From positions 1 to 56,544 of the forward strand of contig ONDR01000013.1 in assembly GCA_900316675.1 (NCBI GenBank): a DNA stretch of 56,544 bases. Direction: 5' to 3'. The notes under the pieces are model-generated. The model saw nothing but the letters and a program-made list of their open reading frames with translations. It had not been told where the DNA came from and made no database searches. Positions 34,228 to 43,488 of the stretch are shown one piece after another (position 1 is the first letter of the stretch; each line of letters begins with the position of its first letter). Source of the stretch: an uncultured Bacteroidales bacterium (GTDB lineage: Bacteria > Bacteroidota > Bacteroidia > Bacteroidales > UBA932). A program made the translations under genes and the position numbers.

Positions 34228-35964
34228 ATGAATACTGTAGAGCGCAAATGGATTATTAAAGAGACCTCGAACCCCGAGGCCGTAAGCCGTTTGTCTGCAG
34301 AATTGGGCATCGACCCCGTGCTGTCGCAGCTTCTTGTGCAGCGTGGCGTCACTTCCTTCGAGGATGCCCGTGCCTTCTTCCGCCCGAACCTTGACTCCCT
34401 GCACGATCCCTTCCTGATGAAGGATATGGACAAGGCCGTGGAGCGTCTTCGCAAGGCCGTTATTTCCGGTGAAAAAATCCTGATTTACGGAGACTACGAC
34501 GTGGATGGCACTACTGCCGTGGCTCTTGTGTATTCATTCCTCAGCCGCTTTACAAAGCGCATCGATTTCTACATCCCTGACCGTTATGACGAGGGTTACG
34601 GTGTCTCCAGCAAGGGTATTGACTGGGCCGCAGAGAACGGTTTCAAGTTGATAATTACCCTTGACTGCGGTATCAAGGCAGTGCAGAAAGTGGCTTACGC
34701 TGCTTCCAAAGGCATCGATGTTGTCGTTTGCGACCATCATCTTCCGGACGAAGAACTTCCTGCTGCCGTTGCCGTACTGGACCCTAAGCGCGAGGATTGC
34801 CATTATCCGTTCGATGATCTTTGCGGATGCGGAGTGGGCTTTAAGCTGGTTCAGGCTTATGCCCAGATAGAGGGTATCGCCTTTGAAGAGCTTCTTCCGC
34901 TGCTGGACCTTCTGGTTGTGAGCATCGCCTCCGATCTTGTCTCCGTAAGGGGAGAGAACAGGGTGCTGGCGCACTTCGGCCTTAAGAGGCTGAACGAGCA
35001 GCCCCGCAAGGGCCTGCAGGCCATCATCAACCTGTCCAATTTGGAAAGCAGTCATGTTACCATTGACGATATCGTCTTTAAAATCGGTCCAAGAATCAAT
35101 GCCGCCGGCCGTATGGAAACAGGCCGTCTTGCAGTTGAGCTTCTTACTGCGCAGGATGATGCCCAGGCGGCCCGCATCGCTTCCCAGATTAACGACAATA
35201 ACAACGAGCGTAAAAGCATAGACCGTGAGATCACGCGCGAGGCCATAGAGATGGTAAGCAGCGGCAATTGTGTTGCGTCAGAGTATGCTACCATCGTTTA
35301 CAACCCGTCCTGGAACAAGGGCGTCGTGGGTATTGTGGCTTCCCGTCTGGTAGAGGCTTTCTATAAGCCTACCTTCGTGCTTACTAAGTCCAACGGCTTC
35401 ATTACCGGTTCCGCCCGCAGCGTCCGTGGTTTTGATCTTTACGATTCCATCGAATCGCAGGCAGACCTGCTGGAGAACTTCGGCGGCCATATTTATGCTG
35501 CCGGTCTTACCATGAAGGAAGAGAATCTGCCGGAATTCGCGCGCCGCATAGAGGAGTATGTTGCTTCGCATATCAGCAAAGAGGTTTCTACTCCTATTGT
35601 TGAGGTTGATTCAGTGCTTGATTTCTCTCACATTACGCCTAAGTTCTTCAGGATTCTTAAGCAGTTCCAGCCTTTTGGCCCGGGCAATGCCTCGCCGGTT
35701 TTCCTTACAGAGAATGTTTATGACGATGGCAATGGCCGCAAGGTGGGTCCTGCTGCTCAGCATCTTAAGTTGGAGCTTATTCAGGAGTCGCAGCCGTATC
35801 ATCAGATTGGTGCTATCGGCTTCAATATGGCGGAGTATTTTGACCATATCAAGGCCGGTAATCCGTTCGATATCTGCTATTCTATCGTAGAGAATTATTA
35901 TCGCGGCAATTCTACCATCCAGCTTCGCATTAAAGACATTCGCGAAAGAGAGGATGTAATCTAA
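34228..35964 (+). CDS. recJ: single-stranded-DNA-specific 5'-3' exonuclease RecJ
   Basis: DHH/DHHA1-family nuclease in recombination and repair. ILIYGDYDVDGTTA and VVCDHHLPDEE hold the metal-binding aspartates and histidines, GPRINAAGRM is the DHHA1-region signature, and GGHIYAAGL and FQPFGPGNASPVF are conserved RecJ blocks. 578 residues, normal for Bacteroidetes. Monocistronic; its end is 31 bp from the convergent aroK. Confidence 0.96.
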   Translation: MNTVERKWIIKETSNPEAVSRLSAELGIDPVLSQLLVQRGVTSFEDARAFFRPNLDSLHDPFLMKDMDKAVERLRKAVISGEKILIYGDYDVDGTTAVALVYSFLSRFTKRIDFYIPDRYDEGYGVSSKGIDWAAENGFKLIITLDCGIKAVQKVAYAASKGIDVVVCDHHLPDEELPAAVAVLDPKREDCHYPFDDLCGCGVGFKLVQAYAQIEGIAFEELLPLLDLLVVSIASDLVSVRGENRVLAHFGLKRLNEQPRKGLQAIINLSNLESSHVTIDDIVFKIGPRINAAGRMETGRLAVELLTAQDDAQAARIASQINDNNNERKSIDREITREAIEMVSSGNCVASEYATIVYNPSWNKGVVGIVASRLVEAFYKPTFVLTKSNGFITGSARSVRGFDLYDSIESQADLLENFGGHIYAAGLTMKEENLPEFARRIEEYVASHISKEVSTPIVEVDSVLDFSHITPKFFRILKQFQPFGPGNASPVFLTENVYDDGNGRKVGPAAQHLKLELIQESQPYHQIGAIGFNMAEYFDHIKAGNPFDICYSIVENYYRGNSTIQLRIKDIREREDVI

Positions 35965-35995
35965 GTCTATCGGTGGCAGGTGTGCCTTGCCCCGA

Positions 35996-36484
35996 TCATT
36001 TCATAACCTCTTTTGCCGCAGCTAAAAACTGGCCTTTACGTTGGGTATAGAGGTCTTGAAGAGTTTGTTCCAGATTATCTGAATGAGCCAGAAGAGGCCT
36101 GGAATCCAGACCTTGCGCCATCAGGCGGCTGGCTAGTTCCGGAACCGGAACGTCAAGCCAGATGCAGTAGGTGTGGTCGCGGACAAGGGCAAGATTTTCC
36201 GGATCCTGCAAGGTGCCACCACCTAAAGATAATACAGTCTTCTCTGCATTAGAAGCACTGATCAAGCTATGTAAAGTACTCTTTTCAAGAGCCCGGAAGG
36301 CGGTTTCGCCGTCTTCGGCGAAGATCCGTGCGATGCTCTTGCCGGCGCGGCGCTCGACCTCTGCGTCAAGATCCACCCATTTGCAGGAAAGCTGCGCCGC
36401 AAGTTCTCTTGCAGCACAGCTTTTTCCGCTGCCGGGCATCCCGGCAAAGGTAATTATCCTATATGTTGAATAAGTTTGGCTCAT
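35996..36484 (-). CDS. aroK: shikimate kinase
   Basis: Phosphorylates shikimate to shikimate 3-phosphate. Walker A GMPGSGKS is at ~residue 15 from the chosen start (MSQTYSTYR, 36484), then WVDLDAEVERRAGKSI, FRALEKS, LSLGGGTL and the lid DSRPLL. 162 residues, usual size. This start overlaps the end of parC by 26 bases; a longer in-frame start at 36520 would overlap more. Last gene of a leftward run. Confidence 0.93.
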   Translation of the reverse strand: MSQTYSTYRIITFAGMPGSGKSCAARELAAQLSCKWVDLDAEVERRAGKSIARIFAEDGETAFRALEKSTLHSLISASNAEKTVLSLGGGTLQDPENLALVRDHTYCIWLDVPVPELASRLMAQGLDSRPLLAHSDNLEQTLQDLYTQRKGQFLAAAKEVMK

Positions 36485-39245
36485 CGCCGTCAAAGGTGAT
36501 ATCGTCGATGCCCAAATCAATCACGTCGCCAGCCACAGCCTCCCGTTTTTTAGGAGCCGATGTCTCAGGTGCGGCAACCTCGCCGGGCAAAGCCTCCTCT
36601 TCGATAGGGCCGGATACTACATCGATAGGCTCATCCTCCTGGGGCTCCTCATGCTGTGCCAGCTCCTCTTCCGGAACCGGAAGCGGCTCGCCGAAGGCAA
36701 CGGCCTTAAGGTCGTAGGCACTGCACTTCTTGCCCTTGGCTGCAAAACCCTTCTTGCTTATAAACTCCTCTGCATCAATTGTTTCCGGCTGCCTGTGGGC
36801 GAACTTGCCACCAAAGGTAAGCTCTATCACAGGACGCGCATCGTCACTGATAGCAACAAGATAGCTGCCCTTGGAATCCGCAATGAAACTGAGCGGAGTA
36901 TTGTCACTAACCGGGAAGCTGAAACGCTTCACGTAGAAGGCCTTGGCCGCGCCGTCCCAATAGAGGGCGGTATATGTCCTGCCAGTATCAAGTTTCTCAA
37001 TGCTGAGCAGGTCTCCCTGGTAACGGTTGCTAAGGTCGTAAGAAGTGGTGTAGAAAGTTCCGTTCTTGAAGATGGCAAGAATCTTGTCCTCTCCGCTGAA
37101 CTGACCAAGATGAATGCCGCGGCCGTCCTCGTTAAGACGCTGAACGTCAGCATCGAACCAGATGTCCTTGCCGCTGATAGTAGATACCCCCTTGTTCTTA
37201 AGGGTAATCTTCTGGATGGCGTTCTTGGTTACAAGATTGCCCCTGGAAGCGCGTCCCTTGATGGCCAGGGTAGAGAAGTCGTACTCAATTGAGCTCTTCT
37301 TAAGCATAGGCTTCGGGCGGAAGGTAACCCTTACGCTCTCTGCCTCTCCGTTGTGGTTCACGGTCATCCACATTATCTGTGAACCCGGCTTGCCCTGGGT
37401 TATGTCGTACTCCTTGTCACGGGTGACGGAAGTAATGTTGAAGCGCTTTGCGTAGTAAATGGACGACTTGCCGTCGCGATATATTACATTATATATGGTA
37501 CGGTCGTCGCCACGGTTGAAGACGTCGGCAAAAATCAGATCCTTTGCGATGAAGGCCTTGTCCGTAACCTTTGTTACGCGGTACTTGCCATCTTTGCCGA
37601 TGGTGATGATCTCGCTAAGGTCGGAGCAGTCGCAAATGTACTCGCCTCCATCGTCCCTCTTGAGGCCGATGCCCACGAAGCCCTCGGCCAGATTGGCATA
37701 CAGCTTGGCGTTGTTGTTTACTACCTTCGTTGCTGCAATTGTCTCAAAATTAGTTATTTCCGTAAGGCGAGGGAACATGTCGCCGTACTTCTTCTTAAGA
37801 GACTTGAACCAGTCGATGGTATATTTTGTAAGGTGCTCCAGCTTGTCGCGGAGGTCTGCAATCTGCTCTTCTATGCCGCGGATCTTCTCTTCTACGGCCT
37901 TAACATCGAACTTGGAAATCTTGCGGACCGGTTTTTCTACCAGTTTGAGGATATCGTCCATGACGATCTCCCTGCGAACCATGTTCTGGTACTGCTTCAT
38001 GGCATCGAACACCTCTTGAAGCTGAATCTCCCAGGTCTTCTGATCCTGCTCCAGGACCTTGTAAATGCGGTTCTCGAAGAAGATCTTCTCAAGGGAATTG
38101 TAGTGCCAGTCGTCCTCAAGCTCGTCCAGCTTTATCTGCAGCTGGCGGCCCAGAAGCTCCTTGGTGTGGTTGGTGCTGTACTCAAGTACATCTTTCACGC
38201 TCAGGAACTGCGGCTTGTTGTCCACAATCACGCAGGCGTTGGGGGCGATGGTAGTCTCGCAGTCCGTGAAGGCATAAAGGGCGTCGATCGTCTTGTCCGG
38301 GGATACGTCGTTGGGCAGGTGAATCAGAATCTCCACCTTTGCCGTGGTCATATCCTCAATCTTCTTGATCTTGATTTTGCCCTTGTCCTTGGCCTTCAGT
38401 ATGGTATCGATCACCTGGCCGGAGGTCTTTCCGTAAGGAATTTCCGTTATGGCGATGGTGTTCTTGTCAATTTTCTCTATGCGGGCGCGAACCTTTATCA
38501 TGCCGCCACGCTTGCCGTCCATGTATTTGGAACATTCGGCGAAGCCTCCGGTAGGGAAGTCCGGATACAGTTCGTACGGCTCACCTTTCAAAATGGCTAC
38601 CGATGCGTCCAGAAGCTCGTTGAAGTTATGGGGCAGAATCTTTGACGCCATACCTACGGCGATACCCTCCGTTCCCTGTGCAAGCAGCAGGGGGAAGCGG
38701 ACCGGCAGCTCTGTAGGCTCCTGGTTACGTCCGTCGTAGGAAGTCATCCAGTTGGTAATCTTGGGGTCGAAGACAACCTCTTTGGCAAACTTGCTAAGGC
38801 GGGCCTCTATGTAACGGGGCGCTGCGTTGCTGTCTCCGGTAAGAATGTTACCCCAGTTTCCCTGGCAGTCTACGGTGAAGCCTTTCTGGCCCAGCTGGAC
38901 CAGGGCTCCCAGAATGGAGGCGTCTCCGTGCGGATGGTACTGCATTGCCTGACCCACGATGTTGGCCACCTTGGTAAAGCGGCCGTCGTCCATCTTGTAC
39001 ATCGCATGCAGCACGCGCCTTTGTACGGGCTTCAGACCGTCCACAATGTGCGGCACGGCCCTGGCAAGGATAACGTATGAAGAATAGTCAAGGAACCAGT
39101 CCTTGAACATTCCGGACAACTTGTAGCGGGAACCGTCTTCCCCAATCAACTTGTTGAACCGTCCGCTGGGCGCTGCGGAATCATCCAGTGGTTCTCCGCC
39201 GTCGTCCAGGGGTTCTTCTTTAATATCGTCCCATTCTTCGCTCAT
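36459..39245 (-). CDS. parC: DNA topoisomerase IV subunit A
   Basis: Type IIA topoisomerase A subunit of 928 residues, the long Bacteroidetes ParC form. The catalytic tyrosine is Y145 in AAPRYIEARL. The breakage-reunion domain contains YHPHGDASI, where the residue matching GyrA Ser83 is Ala. A long coiled-coil region and a C-terminal beta-pinwheel follow, then an acidic disordered tail (EEPQEDEP, ending GDEPNLFNI). No GyrA box (QRRGGKG) is evident, favouring ParC over GyrA. It lies 15 bp after era. Confidence 0.9.
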   Translation of the reverse strand: MSEEWDDIKEEPLDDGGEPLDDSAAPSGRFNKLIGEDGSRYKLSGMFKDWFLDYSSYVILARAVPHIVDGLKPVQRRVLHAMYKMDDGRFTKVANIVGQAMQYHPHGDASILGALVQLGQKGFTVDCQGNWGNILTGDSNAAPRYIEARLSKFAKEVVFDPKITNWMTSYDGRNQEPTELPVRFPLLLAQGTEGIAVGMASKILPHNFNELLDASVAILKGEPYELYPDFPTGGFAECSKYMDGKRGGMIKVRARIEKIDKNTIAITEIPYGKTSGQVIDTILKAKDKGKIKIKKIEDMTTAKVEILIHLPNDVSPDKTIDALYAFTDCETTIAPNACVIVDNKPQFLSVKDVLEYSTNHTKELLGRQLQIKLDELEDDWHYNSLEKIFFENRIYKVLEQDQKTWEIQLQEVFDAMKQYQNMVRREIVMDDILKLVEKPVRKISKFDVKAVEEKIRGIEEQIADLRDKLEHLTKYTIDWFKSLKKKYGDMFPRLTEITNFETIAATKVVNNNAKLYANLAEGFVGIGLKRDDGGEYICDCSDLSEIITIGKDGKYRVTKVTDKAFIAKDLIFADVFNRGDDRTIYNVIYRDGKSSIYYAKRFNITSVTRDKEYDITQGKPGSQIMWMTVNHNGEAESVRVTFRPKPMLKKSSIEYDFSTLAIKGRASRGNLVTKNAIQKITLKNKGVSTISGKDIWFDADVQRLNEDGRGIHLGQFSGEDKILAIFKNGTFYTTSYDLSNRYQGDLLSIEKLDTGRTYTALYWDGAAKAFYVKRFSFPVSDNTPLSFIADSKGSYLVAISDDARPVIELTFGGKFAHRQPETIDAEEFISKKGFAAKGKKCSAYDLKAVAFGEPLPVPEEELAQHEEPQEDEPIDVVSGPIEEEALPGEVAAPETSAPKKREAVAGDVIDLGIDDITFDGDEPNLFNI

Positions 39246-39260
39246 CTTCTTTCTTCTGTA

Positions 39261-40157
39261 TTAATCTTCGTATCCGAATCTTCTCAACTCTTTGCGGCTG
39301 GTGCGCCAGTCGCTGTCAACTTTTACAAACAGGCTCAGGAATACCTTCTTCTGGAAGAAGTCTTCCATCTCTATGCGGGCTGCGGTGCCAAGACGCTTCA
39401 TCGCCTCTCCCTTCTTGCCTATCAATATGCCTTTCTGGGAGTCACGCATAACGTAGATGACAGCGCTGATGTCGTACTTTTCCGGGCCCTCCAGGAACTG
39501 CTCTACTGCCACCTCGCAGCAGTAAGGAATCTCTTTGTCGTACAGCAGAAGTATCTTTTCGCGGATAATCTCAGATGCAAAGAAACGCAGGTTCCTGTCT
39601 GTAAATGTATCTTTGTCGTACCAGGGCGGGCTTACAGGCAGGTGCTCTACTATGGTGTTGTAAACATTCTCTAGGTTGAACCTTTCCTGTGCTGATACAG
39701 GGAAGATAATTGCCTTGGGAAGCTGTTCCTGCCACCATTGCATCAGGCCGGCAACCGTTTTCTGGTCACTGATGTCAATCTTGTTTATTACCAGGATTAC
39801 CGGGCACTCCAGTCTCTTCAGCTTGGCAATGTATTCTGCGTTTTTGTCCGCCTTCTCTACTACGTCAGTGACGTAAAGGATGACGTCCGCGTCGCCAATG
39901 GCAGTGTCCACAAAATTCATCATGTTCTGCTGCAGGCGGTAGTTGGGCTGAAGTATGCCCGGAGTGTCGGAATAAACAATCTGGTAATCTTCTGTATTGA
40001 CAATACCCATGATGCGATGCCGGGTAGTCTGTGCCTTAGCAGTGACTATGGACAGCTTTTCGCCCACCAGGGCGTTCATGAGTGTAGATTTTCCTACGTT
40101 CGGATTGCCTATTATGTTGACGAATCCGGCTTTGTGCTTCTTTTGGGTATTGTCCAT
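39261..40157 (-). CDS. era: ribosome-assembly GTPase Era
   Basis: GTPase that binds 16S rRNA during 30S maturation. G1 GNPNVGKST, G3 DTPG and G4 NKID are clear, and AQTTRHRIMG is the switch region typical of Era. The C-terminal KH RNA-binding domain includes GILIGKKGEAMKRLG. 298 residues. Between the rluB-like gene and parC, with gaps of 11 and 15 bp. Confidence 0.97.
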   Translation of the reverse strand: MDNTQKKHKAGFVNIIGNPNVGKSTLMNALVGEKLSIVTAKAQTTRHRIMGIVNTEDYQIVYSDTPGILQPNYRLQQNMMNFVDTAIGDADVILYVTDVVEKADKNAEYIAKLKRLECPVILVINKIDISDQKTVAGLMQWWQEQLPKAIIFPVSAQERFNLENVYNTIVEHLPVSPPWYDKDTFTDRNLRFFASEIIREKILLLYDKEIPYCCEVAVEQFLEGPEKYDISAVIYVMRDSQKGILIGKKGEAMKRLGTAARIEMEDFFQKKVFLSLFVKVDSDWRTSRKELRRFGYED

Positions 40158-40168
40158 TTGCAGATAGA

Positions 40169-41407
40169 TTAAATGTAAGCTCCCATTTTAAGGATGTTGG
40201 CCTCGTTCTCTGAAAGGTAGCGCCATTCGCCACGCTTCAGACCCCTCTTGGTAAGACCTGCAAAGTAAACGCGGTCAAGGCCCTTGACGTCGTAGCCAAG
40301 GTGCTCGAAGATCCTGCGTACGATACGGTTCTTGCCGGAGTGGATCTCGATACCAATCTTCTTGTGGTTGCTCTCGTCTACATACTCAAGTTCGTCTGCC
40401 TTGATGGGGCCGTCTGCCAGCTCGATACCTTCCAGAATCTGCTGGTAGTCTTCCTGGGTGAGGTCCCTGTCAAGGGTAGCCTGATAGATTTTCTTCTTGT
40501 CGTATGAAGGGTGTGCAAGCTTCTCTGCTACGTCACCGTCGTTGGTGAACATGAGTACGCCGGTGGTGTTCTTGTCCAGACGGCCAACGGGGAATACCCT
40601 TGCGTTGCAGTTCTTAAGAAGATCCATCACGGTCTTGTCTGCGTGAGGATCGCTTGCTGTTGTAACATAGCCCTTGGGCTTGTTCATTACGATATAAACC
40701 TTGCTCTCTCCGCGAAGAAGCTCGCCGTTGAAGCGTACTTCGTCGTTGAAGATGTTAACCTTGGTGCCAAGCTCGGTTACCACAACGCCGTTTACTGATA
40801 CTACGCCGGCCTGAATCATGGTGTCGGCCTCGCGGCGTGAGCATACGCCTGAATTGGCGATGAACTTGTTAAGACGAACCTCGTCCTTTGCAATTACCTC
40901 TACTGTTGCAGGGGCTTCCATCTTTGCGGCGATGGGTTTACGGTTGATCATTCTGTCTATGCCGTCCTCACGCTTCTTGCGGGGGCCGCCGAATGAAGGT
41001 TTACGGCCGAATGCGGGTTTACGGCCAAAGCTCTTGTGGTCTCCGCCAAAACTCTTGCGGTCGCCTGATGACCTGCGGCCTTCGCCGTAGCTCTTGCGCT
41101 CTCCGCTGAATGCGGGCTTGTCACCGTAGCTTCTGCGCTCGCCGTAAGGCTTGCTGTAGGTGCGACGGCTTTCGCCGCCTTCTTCGCCTTCGTGGCTGCG
41201 GAACGGCTTACGCTCGCCGTAAGGCTTGCGGTCGCCAAATGATTTGTGCTCGCCGTAAGGCTTGCGGTCACGGTCGCCAAAAGGCTTGCGGTCTCTGTTA
41301 AAACTCTTGTGCTCTCCAAAGGAGCGACGCTCGCCACTGGGGCGATGCTCACCGTTTGAACGGTGTTCACCGAATGAACGGTGCTCTCTTTTCTTAAAAT
41401 CTTCCAT
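40169..41407 (-). CDS. RluB-type rRNA pseudouridine synthase with long basic low-complexity N-terminal tail
   Basis: The C-terminal half is a large-subunit-type pseudouridine synthase: S4 domain (RLNKFIANSGVCSRREAD) followed by the catalytic block VGRLDKNTTGVL, whose Asp is the nucleophile. Before it are ~150 residues built from repeats such as GERRSFGEHKSF and DRKPYGE, very rich in Arg, Lys, Ser, Gly, Phe and Glu and surely disordered; this tail probably binds RNA. The start at 41407 (MEDFKKREH) avoids translating the repeat leader upstream. RluB, RluE and RluF are hard to separate by eye. Confidence 0.85.
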   Translation of the reverse strand: MEDFKKREHRSFGEHRSNGEHRPSGERRSFGEHKSFNRDRKPFGDRDRKPYGEHKSFGDRKPYGERKPFRSHEGEEGGESRRTYSKPYGERRSYGDKPAFSGERKSYGEGRRSSGDRKSFGGDHKSFGRKPAFGRKPSFGGPRKKREDGIDRMINRKPIAAKMEAPATVEVIAKDEVRLNKFIANSGVCSRREADTMIQAGVVSVNGVVVTELGTKVNIFNDEVRFNGELLRGESKVYIVMNKPKGYVTTASDPHADKTVMDLLKNCNARVFPVGRLDKNTTGVLMFTNDGDVAEKLAHPSYDKKKIYQATLDRDLTQEDYQQILEGIELADGPIKADELEYVDESNHKKIGIEIHSGKNRIVRRIFEHLGYDVKGLDRVYFAGLTKRGLKRGEWRYLSENEANILKMGAYI

Positions 41408-41418
41408 TGTGTTAAAGA

Positions 41419-41472
41419 CCCTCTCGGGCATTTTTAAAAAATGTTGTTTAAAGGCCCTCACGGGCGTTTTTT
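41419..41472. repeat. two similar small hairpins in the tonB-rluB leader
   Basis: CCCTCTCGGG (41419-41428) and GCCCTCACGGGC (41454-41465) are small self-complementary units in the 67-bp gap. On the minus strand both read GCCCG-(A/T)GAGGG-type hairpins followed by CTTTAA, about 35 bp apart, so they are a diverged tandem pair. The second is followed on the plus strand by GTTTTTT. They could be attenuator or processing signals between tonB and the rluB-like gene. Confidence 0.5.
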
Positions 41473-41474
41473 GT

Positions 41475-42257
41475 TTATTTCAAGTTAAACTTGTACGTAA
41501 TTGTGCCGTCCTGCAGCACCGGTGCGTCCGCTGCCTGGTTGAAGACGGTTTTCATAGCAGCCTTGCGGGCTTCTGCCCAAAGGGTGCTGTTGGATGTGGT
41601 GGTTCCCGGAGCACCGGGCTTTGCCTCTACCACCTTGCCATACTGGTTCACCTTCACGGCTACTACCACTATACCGGATTCTTGGACGGGATAGGCCGGA
41701 ACGGGGATGTTTCCGTTAACCACTGCGCGGCCTTTTACGCCGTTGGGGTCTCCGTCAACCTTACCATAGGTAGTGTTGCCTTTGGGATGTCCGGCTTTAA
41801 GTTTGTCGCTTACGGTAGATGCGGTCTGGGGCGCCAGGGTGTCCTTTTCTGCCTTATTGTTGGCCGATGTGAACAGGGCCCTGTTGTCTATGGGCTTTTC
41901 ACGCGGGGACTCCTTGACTTCTACGTCACCTTTGTCGCCTACAGTTGCCTCCGGGGCCTTGTTGGGCTTTTTGCCAACATGCTTGGCTTCGGAGCGCTGC
42001 ACAAGCTCGTGCTCCCTGGACGGGTCCGGCTCTTCTGCCTGCGGCACCTGGTCCGTGACCTTCTGCTCCATCGGCTCGATATCCTGAACCTGGGTGAAGT
42101 CGATCACGAAACTTTCTTCCGGCGGCGGAGGGTCAAGGTAAGTCAGGCCGTTGCAAAGCAGCGTGACCGCCAGCCCTGCGTGAAGGCCGACGGCAAGCAA
42201 AACGCCGCCCAACTTGCTGCGTTGGTTGTTCTTTTCCCTTAACTGCCAGTAACTCAT
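41475..42257 (-). CDS. tonB: TonB-family energy transducer, 260 aa
   Basis: A periplasm-spanning protein that couples the ExbB/ExbD proton channel to outer-membrane receptors. One N-terminal membrane helix (~16-38, LGGVLLAVGLHAGLAVTLL), then PPPPEE and a charged, disordered linker, then a C-terminal domain beginning PVPAYPVQESGIVVVAVKVNQYGKV, which fits TonB/TolA C-termini. It follows exbD by 1 bp. A TolA-type role is possible because this family grades into TonB. Confidence 0.82.
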   Translation of the reverse strand: MSYWQLREKNNQRSKLGGVLLAVGLHAGLAVTLLCNGLTYLDPPPPEESFVIDFTQVQDIEPMEQKVTDQVPQAEEPDPSREHELVQRSEAKHVGKKPNKAPEATVGDKGDVEVKESPREKPIDNRALFTSANNKAEKDTLAPQTASTVSDKLKAGHPKGNTTYGKVDGDPNGVKGRAVVNGNIPVPAYPVQESGIVVVAVKVNQYGKVVEAKPGAPGTTTSNSTLWAEARKAAMKTVFNQAADAPVLQDGTITYKFNLK

Positions 42258-42258
42258 T

Positions 42259-42672
42259 TTATTCCGGTGACGTTGCCAGTATAACCTTGTAATGATTTCT
42301 CTTTGCTATGTTCATCAGGGCCACAACCTCTTTGACGGGCACGGTTTCGTCAGAGTAGATAGAGAAAGTAGGGTCTTCCTCTGTCTGCAGCAGTTCTACC
42401 AGTGCGTCCTCTACCTGCGCGAAGGGCAGGGGAGTCTCTTCTCCGTTGATGTGGTAAGTGAACTTATTGTCCTGGTGCCAGTCCTTCACTGATACGCTGA
42501 CGGTTGCCTTATCAGACACCTGGCCAGTGCTCTTGGGGAGCAAAAGCTTAAGTGCGTTGGGGTTAACCAGCGTAGAAGTAAGCAGGAAGAAGATCAGCAG
42601 CAGGAACACAAGGTCTGTCATGGATGACATACCTGTTCCTGACAGGACCTTTGTGGTGCGTTTAAGTGCCAT
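42259..42672 (-). CDS. exbD: biopolymer transport protein ExbD
   Basis: Small inner-membrane protein of the ExbB/ExbD proton-driven motor. A single N-terminal membrane helix (LVFLLLIFFLLTSTLV) contains the position of the proton-carrying Asp (SSMTDLVFLLL). The periplasmic domain shows the usual alternation ending VPVKEVVALMNIAKRNHYKVILAT. 137 residues. 3 bp after exbB and 1 bp before tonB. Confidence 0.92.
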   Translation of the reverse strand: MALKRTTKVLSGTGMSSMTDLVFLLLIFFLLTSTLVNPNALKLLLPKSTGQVSDKATVSVSVKDWHQDNKFTYHINGEETPLPFAQVEDALVELLQTEEDPTFSIYSDETVPVKEVVALMNIAKRNHYKVILATSPE

Positions 42673-42675
42673 TGC

Positions 42676-43416
42676 TTATTCCTCCGATGCGGGTTCGTGA
42701 AGTACGTCCATGAATTCGATGGTAGCGTTCTCCATCTTGAATACCAGGTTGGAAATCTTGGATGTAAGGAAGTTGTAACCGAAGTATGCGATGATACCCA
42801 CAACAAGACCTCCTACGGTGGTGATCATTGCGGTGAAGATACCTCCTGACAGGGTGCTGATGTCAACGTTGCTGCCGGCGGTGTACATGTTGAAGAAGGC
42901 CTGAACCATTCCGATCACGGTTCCAAGGAAACCGATCATAGGTGCGCCTCCGGCGATGGTGGCAAGCATAGGCAGACCTTTCTCAAGGCGTGCGATCTCT
43001 GCGTTGCCGGTATTCTCTACGGATGCCTGGATGTCGCTGAGGGGACGTCCAATCCTTTCGATACCCTTCTGTACCAGACGTGCGACAGGTGAGTCGTAAT
43101 GCTCGCACAGATCAATTGCAGACTTGATTTTGCCGTCGTGGATATAATCCCTGATGTCCTTCATGAAGTTCTTGTCAATCTGGCCGGCCTTCTGGATGAG
43201 CCACCATTTCTGACCGAAGATGTAAATTGCAATCACAGAAAGGATTGCGAGGACAATCATCAGGAAACCGCCCTTAGCTGCCATGCTAAGGAGGTCAAAA
43301 CTCTGCTCCGTTACAGCCTGTGCTGCGGTTGCTCCTGTTTCTACGGCGCTCTGCGCTACATCATTGATTGCTTCTGCGACGCTGTCGCCCTGGATGAAAA
43401 GTAGGTTCGAAATCAT
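42676..43416 (-). CDS. exbB: MotA/TolQ/ExbB proton channel protein
   Basis: Inner-membrane channel subunit that drives TonB through ExbD. Three hydrophobic helices are seen (~50-72, and two in the second half: ATIAGGAPMIGFLGTVIGMV and MITTVGGLVVGIIAYFGYNF), with the cytoplasmic RLEKGLPMLA block before the second. 246 residues, with a slightly long N-terminal region. First gene of exbB-exbD-tonB with a good promoter upstream. Confidence 0.93.
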   Translation of the reverse strand: MISNLLFIQGDSVAEAINDVAQSAVETGATAAQAVTEQSFDLLSMAAKGGFLMIVLAILSVIAIYIFGQKWWLIQKAGQIDKNFMKDIRDYIHDGKIKSAIDLCEHYDSPVARLVQKGIERIGRPLSDIQASVENTGNAEIARLEKGLPMLATIAGGAPMIGFLGTVIGMVQAFFNMYTAGSNVDISTLSGGIFTAMITTVGGLVVGIIAYFGYNFLTSKISNLVFKMENATIEFMDVLHEPASEE

Positions 43417-43454
43417 ATTTTTGCAGTATTGTTATAATCTTTTAATACAACCTG

Positions 43455-43485
43455 CAAAAATAGTGAAAAATTAGATTATTAGCAA
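43455..43485 (-). promoter_or_regulatory. full Bacteroidetes promoter for exbBD-tonB
   Basis: On the minus strand TTG (43485-43483), exactly 20 bases, then TATTTTTG (43462-43455): a complete TTG-N20-TAnnTTTG promoter. The exbB ATG is 38 bases downstream. It is the best vegetative promoter match in the window. Confidence 0.8.
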
Positions 43486-43488
43486 TTA

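Noticed and set aside
36459..39245. DNA gyrase subunit A
   Set aside because: The long acidic C-terminus and absence of an evident GyrA box fit the Bacteroidetes topoisomerase IV A subunit better, although the two are close.
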